From NCBI GenBank assembly GCA_023511875.1, contig JAIMAQ010000015.1, positions 1 to 44,076 on the forward strand: 44,076 nucleotides of DNA, in the 5' to 3' direction. This DNA is from Thermoflavifilum sp. (GTDB lineage: Bacteria > Bacteroidota > Bacteroidia > Chitinophagales > Chitinophagaceae). Position numbers and translations under genes: made by a program. A model generated the notes under the pieces. That model was not told the origin of the DNA. It ran no database searches and saw nothing but the letters and a program-made list of their open reading frames with translations. Positions 1 through 8,117 of the stretch are shown piece by piece; the first letter of the stretch is position 1; each line of letters begins with the position of its first letter.

Positions 1-204
1 TCATTTTCCGTAGCGAAATGGAGCCCATTTTAGCCATTTTTCTGGTAGTCTTGAATTTTCTTTGCTTCTTTCTTTGTTTCAAGACAAAGAAAGAAGAATA
101 CATCATTCTTCATCAAATCAAACATCATCAATCATTTTCTTACATCGACCTTCAGAAAAATGGCGTGAAAAAATGGGCGAACATGAGCGTAAAACGGAAA
201 ATGA
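1..204. repeat. Palindromic extragenic repeat unit with imperfect inverted ends (copy A)
   Basis: The stretch opens with TCATTTTCCG (1-10) and closes with its exact reverse complement CGGAAAATGA (195-204). The inner flanks also match in inverted orientation, with gaps: 33-44 against 153-164. Inside is a perfect 13-bp hairpin, arms 65-77 and 84-96, loop TTCAAG. A second, mutually exclusive 8-bp pairing joins GTCTTGAA (48-55) to TTCAAGAC (78-85). The start may be cut by the window edge. A 63-codon open frame runs through it (18-209) but its reading follows the repeat, so I do not call it a gene. It resembles a REP- or MITE-like non-coding element; no transposase is nearby. Confidence 0.75.
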
Positions 205-269
205 GCTGAGGTATAGATAAGAGTTGAAGTATTAAGAAGCTGATTCATCATACATGAGTTCATCGGAGT

Positions 270-660
270 TTTTCATTTTCCGTAGCGAAATGGAGCCCAT
301 TTTAGCCATTTTTCTGACAGTCTTGAATTTTCTTTGCTTCTTTCTTTGTTTCAAGACAAAGAAAGAAGGAACAGCTCTCAACCATTTTTCTGACAGTCTT
401 GAATTTTCTTTGCTTCTTTCTTTGTTTCAAGACAAAGAAGGATATTCCCCAGCCATTTTTCTGGCAGTCTTGAACTTTCTTTGCTTCTTTCTTTGTTTCA
501 AGACAAAGAAAGAAGATTACATCATTGCTGTGAGCTCGCTTCCCGTTCAATTCGATACGCTATCGCTACTCAGTAACTGTTGATCTTTGCCAAAACGGCC
601 TTTAGATTTTCTAGTAGGTCTGAATTTTCTTAGGTTTCCAGGTAAAGAAAGAAGGCCCCA
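270..660. repeat. Tandem cluster of four more repeat copies (B-E)
   Basis: Copy B starts with the same TCATTTTCCG end at 273 and its hairpin ends at 368. Copy C (381-440) has lost one AGAA step from the right arm of the hairpin. Copy D (451-515) keeps the full 13-bp stem. Copy E (about 584-655) is degenerate, with the same order of blocks but many substitutions. Positions 550-575 resemble the segment upstream of the copy at the other end of the window (43904-43928). The frames crossing this cluster on both strands only translate the repeat and are not called. No gene is supported between 1 and 782. Confidence 0.75.
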
Positions 661-750
661 GCCTAGCGAAATAAGCAAACGAAAAGAGATGTATTTACTC
701 GAAGCGATCCTCTTTTGACCCAGATAAAGGCACTGGTAAAAGGCCAAAAT

Positions 751-764
751 GTGTAGATTTACAC
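751..764. promoter_or_regulatory. Candidate LacI-type operator upstream of the regulator
   Basis: GTGTAGATTTACAC is a 14-base inverted repeat (5-base arms, 4-base centre) 19 bases before the start codon of the LacI-family gene. LacI regulators often bind short palindromes near their own promoter, so autoregulation is possible. The arms are short and chance is a real alternative. Confidence 0.3.
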
Positions 765-782
765 AACACAAGGAGGCAAAAG

Positions 783-1814
783 ATGTCGTCGCGTATCCCC
801 ACCATTAAAGAAATCGCTAAGATTGTAGGGATTTCTCCCTCTGCAGTTTCCCGGGCATTACATGATCATCCCAGCATTGGAAAAGCTACCCGTGAGCGAG
901 TCAAGCAAGTGGCTGCTGAAATAGGTTATGAACCCAACCATTTGGCCATTTATTTTCAAAAGCGAAAAACCTTTACTATCGGGGTTATAGTAGCCGAGCT
1001 GGTAGAAGAATTTTTTTCGAGGGCCATATCGGGTATCGAAGAAATGGCCTTGCAGCATGATTATACGGTACTCATTGGTCAATCGCATGATGATGAAGCC
1101 CAAGAAAAACAGGTTATCGAAACCATGAAGCGGCACCGGGTAGATGGATTAATTGTTTCCATGGCCAAACATACCCAATGTTATGAGCATTATCGGTACT
1201 TGCAGCAACATCAACTGCCCGTGGTGTTTTTTGATTGTGTGCCAAATATGCCCGATTTATGGGCGGTTGAAGCCGATATGGTGGAAGGCAGTTTAAAGGC
1301 TGCTCGCTTTCTTTTGCGACAAGGCCATCGTATCATTGCATTGATAAATGGACCAGAAACCCTTCCAGCCAGCATACAGCGCCTACAAGGGTATCGACTC
1401 GCATTGGAAAAAAATCGCCTGAAATATGATCCTAACCTCACGTTATTTACCGATCTTACCCCATCAGGTGTTGCTGCTGCACTCAAAGAATTGCTTCATT
1501 ACAAACGAAAACCCACGGCTATCCTGGCTTTTAATGATTATGTAGCCCTTGAACTCACCCATGAACTTCGACATCAACTACCCGAAATAAGCAAAAAAAT
1601 AGCTATCGTGAGCTTTGCAAACCTGCATATCAATAAATATGTTGCCCAACCGCCTATAGCATCTCTCGAACAGTTTCCCTATGAACAAGGACAAAAAGCC
1701 ATGCAATTGCTCATGCAGGCTATACAAGAAAAAGAGCAACATGGTCACCTATGTCATGCACAACGCATAGTGATAACCCCGCGCTTAGTGATCCATGCCG
1801 CTGTGGCCAATTAA
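783..1814 (+). CDS. LacI-family transcriptional regulator
   Basis: Predicted DNA-binding repressor or activator of a sugar or nucleoside regulon, 343 aa, the usual LacI length. Residues about 5-55 form the LacI helix-turn-helix and hinge (TIKEIAKIVGISPSAVSRAL, then IGYEPN), followed by a periplasmic-binding-protein-like effector domain (FTIGVIVAELVEEFFSRAI, VDGLIVS, LAFNDYVALEL). The start is supported by AGGAGG at 771-776, six bases before the ATG; such a perfect Shine-Dalgarno is unusual in Bacteroidota. The gene ends convergently on pyrE with a 4-base overlap. No sugar genes lie beside it, so the target and effector cannot be read from context; autoregulation through the upstream palindrome is possible. 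Confidence 0.9.
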   Translation: MSSRIPTIKEIAKIVGISPSAVSRALHDHPSIGKATRERVKQVAAEIGYEPNHLAIYFQKRKTFTIGVIVAELVEEFFSRAISGIEEMALQHDYTVLIGQSHDDEAQEKQVIETMKRHRVDGLIVSMAKHTQCYEHYRYLQQHQLPVVFFDCVPNMPDLWAVEADMVEGSLKAARFLLRQGHRIIALINGPETLPASIQRLQGYRLALEKNRLKYDPNLTLFTDLTPSGVAAALKELLHYKRKPTAILAFNDYVALELTHELRHQLPEISKKIAIVSFANLHINKYVAQPPIASLEQFPYEQGQKAMQLLMQAIQEKEQHGHLCHAQRIVITPRLVIHAAVAN

Positions 1815-2446
1815 GAAGTAGGCTGCCAAGTTTGTGGAGACAATCGCCATTGTTGCAATACAGGTAATTGTGCACCCAAGATTACTCCTTTATCTAAAGC
1901 CACTTCTAGCAACGCATCATAATGACTCAAGGCAAAAACGGGTATACCGGCTCGTTGAAAGGCCTCACGAGCTATTTCAAATCCATAATCAAATAAGGCT
2001 ACTACCCCCATTACCTCTCCCCCAGCCTGTTGCAAGGCTTCACAGGCACGCAAGCTACTGCTACCCGTCGAAATCAAATCTTCTACTACCACTATTTTTT
2101 GCCCCGAAGTAAATATTCCTTCTATCTGATTGCCCAAGCCATGATCTTTAGGCCCAGAACGAACATACACAAAATTCAACTTTAGCAAATCGGCCGCTAA
2201 CACGCCATGTGCAATGCCAGCCGTGGCAACTCCAGCAATTACTTCTACATCTGGAAACTGACGATCAATTAAATTGCTTAATTCCGATTTGATATAATCG
2301 CGGATATATGGAAACGATAGAATCCTCCGGTTATCACAATAAATAGGAGATTTCCAACCCGAGGCCCATGTAAAAGGTTGCTCAGGATTTAATTTCACCG
2401 CATTGATGTATAATAGCTTTTCTGCTACTTGATGTGCAATATCCAT
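1811..2446 (-). CDS. pyrE: Orotate phosphoribosyltransferase
   Basis: Makes orotidine 5'-monophosphate from orotate and PRPP, the fifth step of pyrimidine synthesis, in the cytoplasm. The 211-aa length is normal. The PRPP-binding loop is seen as IVVVEDLISTGSSS around residues 118-131, and the N-terminal TWASGWKSPIYCDNR segment is characteristic of PyrE. It stands alone, divergent from the Nudix gene (90-base gap) and convergent with the LacI regulator (4-base overlap). A PyrR-like protein is encoded 11 kb away and not linked. No attenuator was recognised upstream. Confidence 0.95.
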   Translation of the reverse strand: MDIAHQVAEKLLYINAVKLNPEQPFTWASGWKSPIYCDNRRILSFPYIRDYIKSELSNLIDRQFPDVEVIAGVATAGIAHGVLAADLLKLNFVYVRSGPKDHGLGNQIEGIFTSGQKIVVVEDLISTGSSSLRACEALQQAGGEVMGVVALFDYGFEIAREAFQRAGIPVFALSHYDALLEVALDKGVILGAQLPVLQQWRLSPQTWQPTS

Positions 2447-2490
2447 GCTGCAAACCTAAAGAAATTTACGTCAAACCAATTCCTCATTTC

Positions 2491-2517
2491 TTGTCTGTTT
2501 TAGAAATCTTATTTTTG
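2491..2517 (+). promoter_or_regulatory. Candidate Bacteroidota promoter for the Nudix gene
   Basis: TATTTTTG (2510-2517) fits the -7 element TAnnTTTG, with TTG at 2491-2493 upstream. The spacing of 16 bases is shorter than the usual 18-20, so the -33 assignment is uncertain. The start codon follows 19 bases after the -7 element. Confidence 0.4.
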
Positions 2518-2536
2518 ATCAACTTTTTCTCCACAC

Positions 2537-3190
2537 ATGGAACCTATTGTCATCTGGATACAAGATGCTCCTTTTATTATCTGTCGGCAACTTGCTGATA
2601 TCCCAGATATCGTGTTGCCTGCATCACAGCGTCAAGGGGCACTGATAGAAACATCAACAGCAAACATAGTCAAAACCATTCCAGAAATGTTGGATGGACA
2701 AGCTCGTGCTCGAATTATTCTCACAGAAGATGTAGATCATATTTTTCGGCAAGCCACTGCTATGCTGAGCTGGAGAGAAGCTGCAGGCGGATTGGTTACG
2801 AATACAGATGAGGAAGTATTACTGATCTTTCGTCGAGGAAAATGGGATTTACCAAAAGGAAAGATTGAAACTGGCGATAGTCCAGAACAGACGGCTCTAA
2901 GAGAAGTGTATGAAGAAACAGGCTTGTCGCATCTGGAAATACAACATTTCATTTGTCACACCTATCATGTTTATGTGGATCGGTATACAGGACAACAGAC
3001 CTTAAAAAAAACTCATTGGTTTCAAATGAAATTCACGGGTACCGAGCTTACAGTGCCTCAAATTGAAGAAGATATTATCGATATTCAATGGATAAAGCCC
3101 ATTCATCTGGAAAAATATTTGCGCTATAGCTATGGCACTATTCGCTACGTATGTTATCAGTCGGGATTTATCAAAACAATAGTCTCCTAA
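2537..3190 (+). CDS. Nudix hydrolase with N-terminal extension
   Basis: Cleaves a nucleoside diphosphate linked to some other moiety; the substrate cannot be told from the sequence. The 23-residue Nudix box lies at residues 108-130 (GKIETGD..., REVYEETGL). Its seventh position is Asp rather than the consensus Glu, while the RExxEExG core is intact. The Nudix fold covers about residues 80-200. About 75 residues before it match no domain I recognise and contain MEPIVIWIQDAPF at the very start. It is followed by the DinB gene after 31 bases, possibly co-transcribed. In Bacteroidota such proteins are usually annotated only as NUDIX-domain proteins. Confidence 0.88.
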   Translation: MEPIVIWIQDAPFIICRQLADIPDIVLPASQRQGALIETSTANIVKTIPEMLDGQARARIILTEDVDHIFRQATAMLSWREAAGGLVTNTDEEVLLIFRRGKWDLPKGKIETGDSPEQTALREVYEETGLSHLEIQHFICHTYHVYVDRYTGQQTLKKTHWFQMKFTGTELTVPQIEEDIIDIQWIKPIHLEKYLRYSYGTIRYVCYQSGFIKTIVS

Positions 3191-3221
3191 AACTCTTCAT
3201 TTACTTAATTATAAAAAATAT

Positions 3222-3737
3222 ATGAATCACAAAACACTTCTTTTACAAGATCTAGAGCGCGAGTTTACCCTTACCGATATTGCGCTTCAACGTGTACCCG
3301 AGGCTCATTTTAGCTGGAAGCCACATGATAAATCTATGTCGCTCGCTCAGCTTGCCGGTCATGTAGCTACCTTATCGCGAATTATGCTTGTCGTTCTGCA
3401 AGAGCCAGAGCTCAACTTTGAAGGTAATCCACCACGTAGGCCGCCATTGCCCGAAAACCATGCTGCCTTAATGGAAAGTTTTTATCAAATGCGCGAGCAA
3501 GTATGGGAAGCCATTCAAACGACAACTGAAGAGCATTTATTTCAACATTGGGTAATGCGCAACGGAGATCAAATTATATTTGAGGGTCCACGCATTCAAC
3601 TTATTCGCTGGATGGGATTACATCACCTGGTTCATCACCGCGCCGAATTAATCGTTTATCTGCGATTGCTTGATGTGGCGATACCAGGACTGTATGGCCC
3701 TTCAGCCGATGAGCCTCCAGCGTGGATGAAAAAATAA
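3222..3737 (+). CDS. DinB-family putative metal-dependent protein
   Basis: 171-aa four-helix-bundle protein of the DinB/YfiT superfamily, whose members bind a divalent metal through three histidines; some are thiol transferases, most are of unknown role. Candidate ligands are His in SLAQLAGHVATL (residue 48) and the HHLVHHR cluster near residues 132-138. The C-terminal segment ending in IPGLYGPSADEPP is typical of Bacteroidota DinB proteins. It lies 31 bases after the Nudix gene on the same strand and ends 85 bases before the convergent czcA. The biological substrate is unknown. Confidence 0.85.
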   Translation: MNHKTLLLQDLEREFTLTDIALQRVPEAHFSWKPHDKSMSLAQLAGHVATLSRIMLVVLQEPELNFEGNPPRRPPLPENHAALMESFYQMREQVWEAIQTTTEEHLFQHWVMRNGDQIIFEGPRIQLIRWMGLHHLVHHRAELIVYLRLLDVAIPGLYGPSADEPPAWMKK

Positions 3738-3822
3738 ATACGTGAGCTTCACATTTTCGATCACTTAAATACACTGTTGCCAGAATCTTCCTATAAAAAA
3801 TCAAGGCAGCTCGTCAGGTTAT

Positions 3823-6800
3823 TTATTTGGTTGGCTGTCTCAAATCTATTTTTCGATAAGCCCATTGAAAAATTAAAGGGAAAACCAATAAGGAAAAAGT
3901 TGTTGCAAAAATTAATCCACCAATAACCACACGGGCCAAGGGACGTGAACTTTCAGAACCAATTCCCGTAGAAACGGCTGCAGGCAATAAACCTAAGATA
4001 TCCATGAGTGCTGTCATTAACACAGGGCGCACATATGCCCTTACCCCATCTTGTATCGAACGCGTAAGTGCACCAGGTTGATGTACCCAGCGATCTAATC
4101 TTTCTTTAAAAGCACTAATCAACAATACGCCCACCAAAATACATATACCAAACAAGGCAATAAATCCTATACCAGCCGAAATGCTAAAGTTGGTTCCTGT
4201 ACTCAGTAATGCTAGAATACCACCCACGATTGCAAAAGGAATATTTAAAAACACCAATGCTGCATCTTTTAAGTTGCCAAACATTGCATAAAGCAATAAA
4301 AAAATGAGTAATAAACTGATGGGAACCACTTCACGCAGGCGTTTAGAAGCACGTTGTTCGTTTTCAAAATCTCCTTGCCACATCATGGAATAGCCTCGTT
4401 TCAAATGAATAGCCGCATTTACCTTTCGCTGGGCTTCTGCCACTGCGCTCCCCATATCTCTACCCCTCACAGAAAATTTCACTGCAGAATAACGTTGATG
4501 GTCGTCTCGAAATATCAAGGCAGGGCCTGTTTCTGCATGAATAGCTGCTATCTCTTTTAGAGGAACTTGTGTACCTCTTAGTGTAGGTACCAGTAAATTC
4601 CCAATATCTTCTGCATTTTTGCGAAATTGTTCAGGAAAACGCAATCGAACATCAAAATGCTCAATTCCTTCATACAATTGAGTAGCAGCCTTCCCACCAA
4701 TGGCCATCTCGGTAACTGTTTGTGCATCTGCCGTAGTAACCCCATACATAGCCATTTTTTGTTGATCAAGATCAATGCGCAACTCCGGCTGTCCTAAATT
4801 CTGAATCACACCCACATCTTGAATTCCCCTGACAGTTTTTAATATATCTGCTATTTGTTCACACGTATGTTGCATATATCCCAATGAATCGCCAAATACT
4901 TTAACCACAATAGATCCCTTCACCCCCGATACGGCTTCTTCTACATTATCCATAATGGGTTGAGAGAAATTTAAATCGGCACCTGGAATCACCGAAAGTC
5001 GTTTCTGCATGGCTGCAATCAAGTTGTCTTTACTTACATGTTTAGGCCATTGCGACTCAGGCTTTAAAGCAACGTCAAATTCTATATTGTAAAACCCAGT
5101 TACGTCTGTTCCATCATCAGGCCTGCCAGTTTGAGAAACAACTTTTGTTACTTCAGGAAATGAAATCAAAATTTTTCGCATTTCATTGGCTACTTGTACG
5201 GCTTTATCTAGTGAAACGCTGTAGGGCAACTGTGCCCGAATCCATAGAGATCCTTCATTTAGCTCAGGTAAGAACTCAGTCCCTAAAAACCGAAATGCAT
5301 ATAAACCCACTACAACGACTAATGTAGCGGTAATCAACGTAATCCGTTTGTGTTGAAAAGTGAATTGAAAGGCATGCATCACTCCTTTGGTAATTGTTTC
5401 AGCAAATGGATTATGTTTCTCACGCACATTTTTATAAAGCAGCCAATATATAAGTACTGGTACTAGGGTCAATGTATATAACAAAGCACCCAACAAGGCA
5501 AAACCTAGCGTATAGGCTAAAGGTGAAAACATCTTCCCTTCTACTTTTTGAAAAGAAAAGATGGGTATTAAAGCCATGATAATAATGAGCTTGGAAAAGA
5601 AAATGGCTTTACCTAGTTGCCCACCTCTGCGTTTGATTATTCCCATTTTAGCCAAACGATTGAATCTGGCCATACCCACTTCTTTTGCTTTTTGATCGAG
5701 TAACACAAACATTCCTTCCACCATCACTACTGCTGCATCTATGATAATTCCAAAATCTACTGCTCCTAATGAAAGCAGGTTAGCCGACATGCCCATTAAT
5801 CGTAAACACATAAACGCAAAAAACAAAGAAAGGGGAATGATGATAGCCACAATGAATGTTGTACGCCAGTTAAACATGAATATAGATACGATCAAGGTCA
5901 CCAAGAGAATGCCCTCAATCATATTGTGCAGCACGGTATGTGTAGCATAATGAATTAAATCTTCCCGATCATAATAAGGCACAATTTTTACATCGGGTGG
6001 AAGAATTTTGGTATTGAGTTGGTTAATTTTTTGTTTTAGTGCAGCAATGATGTCATCAGGGTTCTCTCCTCTCCGCATCAACACAATTCCTTCTACTGCA
6101 TCTGGATTGTCACGAATAATTCTTTTTCCACCCGAATCTATGGCATCTGTCCTACCCACCTCTCCTAAACGAGGTAAGTTAGAAATCACCACTCGAGCTA
6201 CATCTTTTACCAATATGGGTACACCATTTATTTGTGTAACAATCACATTTTCAATCTCGTGAATGTCATTCAACAGTCCTATTCCTCTCACCACATAAGC
6301 CTGATTATTTTTTTCAATGATATCTCCTCCAATGTTGATATTACTTTTGGCAATAGCCGAATATACATCTAATGAGGTGATTCCTAAGTCTTGCAATTTT
6401 TGTGGATTTACCTGCACTTCATAAGTTTTTACCATTCCGCCAAAACTAACCACATCGGCCACACCAGGTACAGACAATAATTGACGATATACTACCCAGT
6501 CGTTAATAGTTTTTAACTCACGAGGATCACGAAATTTACTTTCTAAGGTATAGCGATAAATTTCTCCAGTAGGTGTAGTAGGTGGTTGCACAACAGGGGT
6601 TACTCCATCAGGAAGATCGGCGTTGGAAAGCAATTGATATACCTGAATGCGTGCTTGTTGGTCTGTTACATGATCTTGAAAAATAATGGTAACCACAGAT
6701 AATCCAAATATGCTGGTAGAGCGCAAGCTAATTTTCTTTTGAACCGGATTCATGGCAATTTCAATCGGAATCGTTACAAATTTTTCCACTTCTTCTGCAC

Positions 6801-6978
6801 TGCGTCCTGGCCATTGGGTAATGATAGTTACCTGCGTATTGGTAACATCTGGGAAAGCCTCTATAGGCATTTGCTTAAAGCTGATAATTCCTGCGACTAA
6901 TAGAATTAAAGTAATGAATAGAACGAAATATCTATTCTTTAAAGAGAATGCTATAATATTGCGAACAAACTTTGCCAT
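3823..6978 (-). CDS. czcA: CzcA/CusA-type heavy-metal RND efflux pump
   Basis: Inner-membrane proton antiporter of a tripartite system that removes metal cations from the cell. The 1051-aa length, the N-terminal membrane helix (about residues 13-33) and the motif DFGIIIDAAVVMVEG fit the heavy-metal RND subfamily; the two Asp and the Glu of the proton-relay helix are kept. The metal (Co/Zn/Cd, Cu/Ag or Ni) cannot be fixed from sequence alone. It is the last gene of a tolC-like, adaptor, pump operon on the minus strand, six bases after the adaptor gene. No metal-sensing regulator or metal riboswitch is visible beside the operon. Confidence 0.93.
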   Translation of the reverse strand: MAKFVRNIIAFSLKNRYFVLFITLILLVAGIISFKQMPIEAFPDVTNTQVTIITQWPGRSAEEVEKFVTIPIEIAMNPVQKKISLRSTSIFGLSVVTIIFQDHVTDQQARIQVYQLLSNADLPDGVTPVVQPPTTPTGEIYRYTLESKFRDPRELKTINDWVVYRQLLSVPGVADVVSFGGMVKTYEVQVNPQKLQDLGITSLDVYSAIAKSNINIGGDIIEKNNQAYVVRGIGLLNDIHEIENVIVTQINGVPILVKDVARVVISNLPRLGEVGRTDAIDSGGKRIIRDNPDAVEGIVLMRRGENPDDIIAALKQKINQLNTKILPPDVKIVPYYDREDLIHYATHTVLHNMIEGILLVTLIVSIFMFNWRTTFIVAIIIPLSLFFAFMCLRLMGMSANLLSLGAVDFGIIIDAAVVMVEGMFVLLDQKAKEVGMARFNRLAKMGIIKRRGGQLGKAIFFSKLIIIMALIPIFSFQKVEGKMFSPLAYTLGFALLGALLYTLTLVPVLIYWLLYKNVREKHNPFAETITKGVMHAFQFTFQHKRITLITATLVVVVGLYAFRFLGTEFLPELNEGSLWIRAQLPYSVSLDKAVQVANEMRKILISFPEVTKVVSQTGRPDDGTDVTGFYNIEFDVALKPESQWPKHVSKDNLIAAMQKRLSVIPGADLNFSQPIMDNVEEAVSGVKGSIVVKVFGDSLGYMQHTCEQIADILKTVRGIQDVGVIQNLGQPELRIDLDQQKMAMYGVTTADAQTVTEMAIGGKAATQLYEGIEHFDVRLRFPEQFRKNAEDIGNLLVPTLRGTQVPLKEIAAIHAETGPALIFRDDHQRYSAVKFSVRGRDMGSAVAEAQRKVNAAIHLKRGYSMMWQGDFENEQRASKRLREVVPISLLLIFLLLYAMFGNLKDAALVFLNIPFAIVGGILALLSTGTNFSISAGIGFIALFGICILVGVLLISAFKERLDRWVHQPGALTRSIQDGVRAYVRPVLMTALMDILGLLPAAVSTGIGSESSRPLARVVIGGLIFATTFSLLVFPLIFQWAYRKIDLRQPTK

Positions 6979-6984
6979 TTTATA

Positions 6985-8106
6985 TTATTGATTCAAGGCT
7001 TGATAAATGAACAACTGTTGATCACCGAGTATACGCTCTCCAGCTCGTAATCCAGATGAAATAAAGGCTTGGCCATTAACTTCTTTATGCACAACTACTG
7101 GACGAATTTCTACGTTTCGTGGACCATGATATACGAGCACATAATATCTACTGTGATCAAATACCAAATCTTTATCTGGAATACAAAGCATTTTCTCCTT
7201 CTCGGGATGAACAACTGTTACACTGGCAAACATTTCTGGCTTGAGCATGTATCCAGGATTGGGCAATACAATACGCACTTGCATGACTTTGTTGACAGGA
7301 TCTAATACATGCATCATTTGACTGATGCGACCGCGAAATACTTTGCCAGGATATGCTAACGTAGTAATTTGCACACTATCACCATCATGCACATCATTAA
7401 TGTTTGATTCATAAACATTAACAATCACCCATACATTGTGAAGGTCAGAGATGGTCAATAGCTCACTGCTATTATCTGGCCGAATCATCATATTGGAAGT
7501 AACTTGTTTGTTTACTATAAAGCCATCAATTGGCGCGCGTATCACATATGTCGATTGATGATTTCCGCCATTGATGTTGAGGATCTGTTGAATACGATGT
7601 AAATTGGCCAAAGCCGATTGATAATTGGCTTGTGCTTCCGCATATTCTTTTTGTGAAGCCAACCCACCTGCATATAAATCTCGTGTGGCTTCTAAATCTT
7701 TACGAGCTATTTCTACTTGAGAATTTGCATTAACCAGATCTGCTGCATAACTTGCCATATCACCACTCATCATGGTCAACAATACCTGCCCCTTATGCAC
7801 ATAATCACCTAAAGAAACATTTACTTCTTGAACCCTACCGCTTACCATTGGATAAATATGCACCACTTTATTTTCGTTGTAGGTGATTTTACCATTTAAG
7901 GTAACGGCATCAATGAAATTAGCATACTTAACGGTGTCGATTGGTATAGTAGCCATGATGCTATCGGCAATAGGAAAAGCATTATCATCAGGTTGAGACC
8001 GTTGTTGACGTTCACAAGCAGCTAGCCCTGTAAATATAAATCCAATACTTAATACAATTGCATAGCTGCATAGTTTCTTCAATTGATCAATCATAGCAAT
8101 ATTCAT
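6985..8106 (-). CDS. czcB: Periplasmic adaptor (membrane fusion) lipoprotein of the RND pump
   Basis: Links the inner-membrane pump to the outer-membrane channel. The 373-aa protein has an N-terminal hydrophobic stretch ending in the lipobox GLAAC, with the lipidated Cys near residue 31, so it is probably anchored to the inner membrane. The next part shows the barrel-sandwich/biotinyl-lipoyl fold (VSGRVQEVNVSLGDYVHKGQ), an alpha-helical hairpin (about 120-175) and a beta-barrel region. The gene sits between the channel gene (11-base gap) and the pump gene (6-base gap). No His-rich metal-binding tail like that of classical CzcB is seen, so the metal is unclear. Confidence 0.9.
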   Translation of the reverse strand: MNIAMIDQLKKLCSYAIVLSIGFIFTGLAACERQQRSQPDDNAFPIADSIMATIPIDTVKYANFIDAVTLNGKITYNENKVVHIYPMVSGRVQEVNVSLGDYVHKGQVLLTMMSGDMASYAADLVNANSQVEIARKDLEATRDLYAGGLASQKEYAEAQANYQSALANLHRIQQILNINGGNHQSTYVIRAPIDGFIVNKQVTSNMMIRPDNSSELLTISDLHNVWVIVNVYESNINDVHDGDSVQITTLAYPGKVFRGRISQMMHVLDPVNKVMQVRIVLPNPGYMLKPEMFASVTVVHPEKEKMLCIPDKDLVFDHSRYYVLVYHGPRNVEIRPVVVHKEVNGQAFISSGLRAGERILGDQQLFIYQALNQ

Positions 8107-8117
8107 TAAACTTGTTG

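Noticed and set aside
18-209. 63-codon open frame in the first repeat
   Set aside because: Its sequence is the translation of the extragenic repeat (also seen at 254-583 and near 43990), so conservation reflects the repeat.
270-515. Possible CRISPR array
   Set aside because: Units are long, internally palindromic, differ in length and spacing (12 to 40 bases), and there are no cas genes.
254-583. 109-codon open frame across repeat copies B-D
   Set aside because: It repeats the same peptide twice because the DNA repeats; a shifted copy in the middle reads in another frame.
3738-3822. Terminator between DinB and czcA
   Set aside because: No stem longer than four pairs followed by a T-run was found on either strand.
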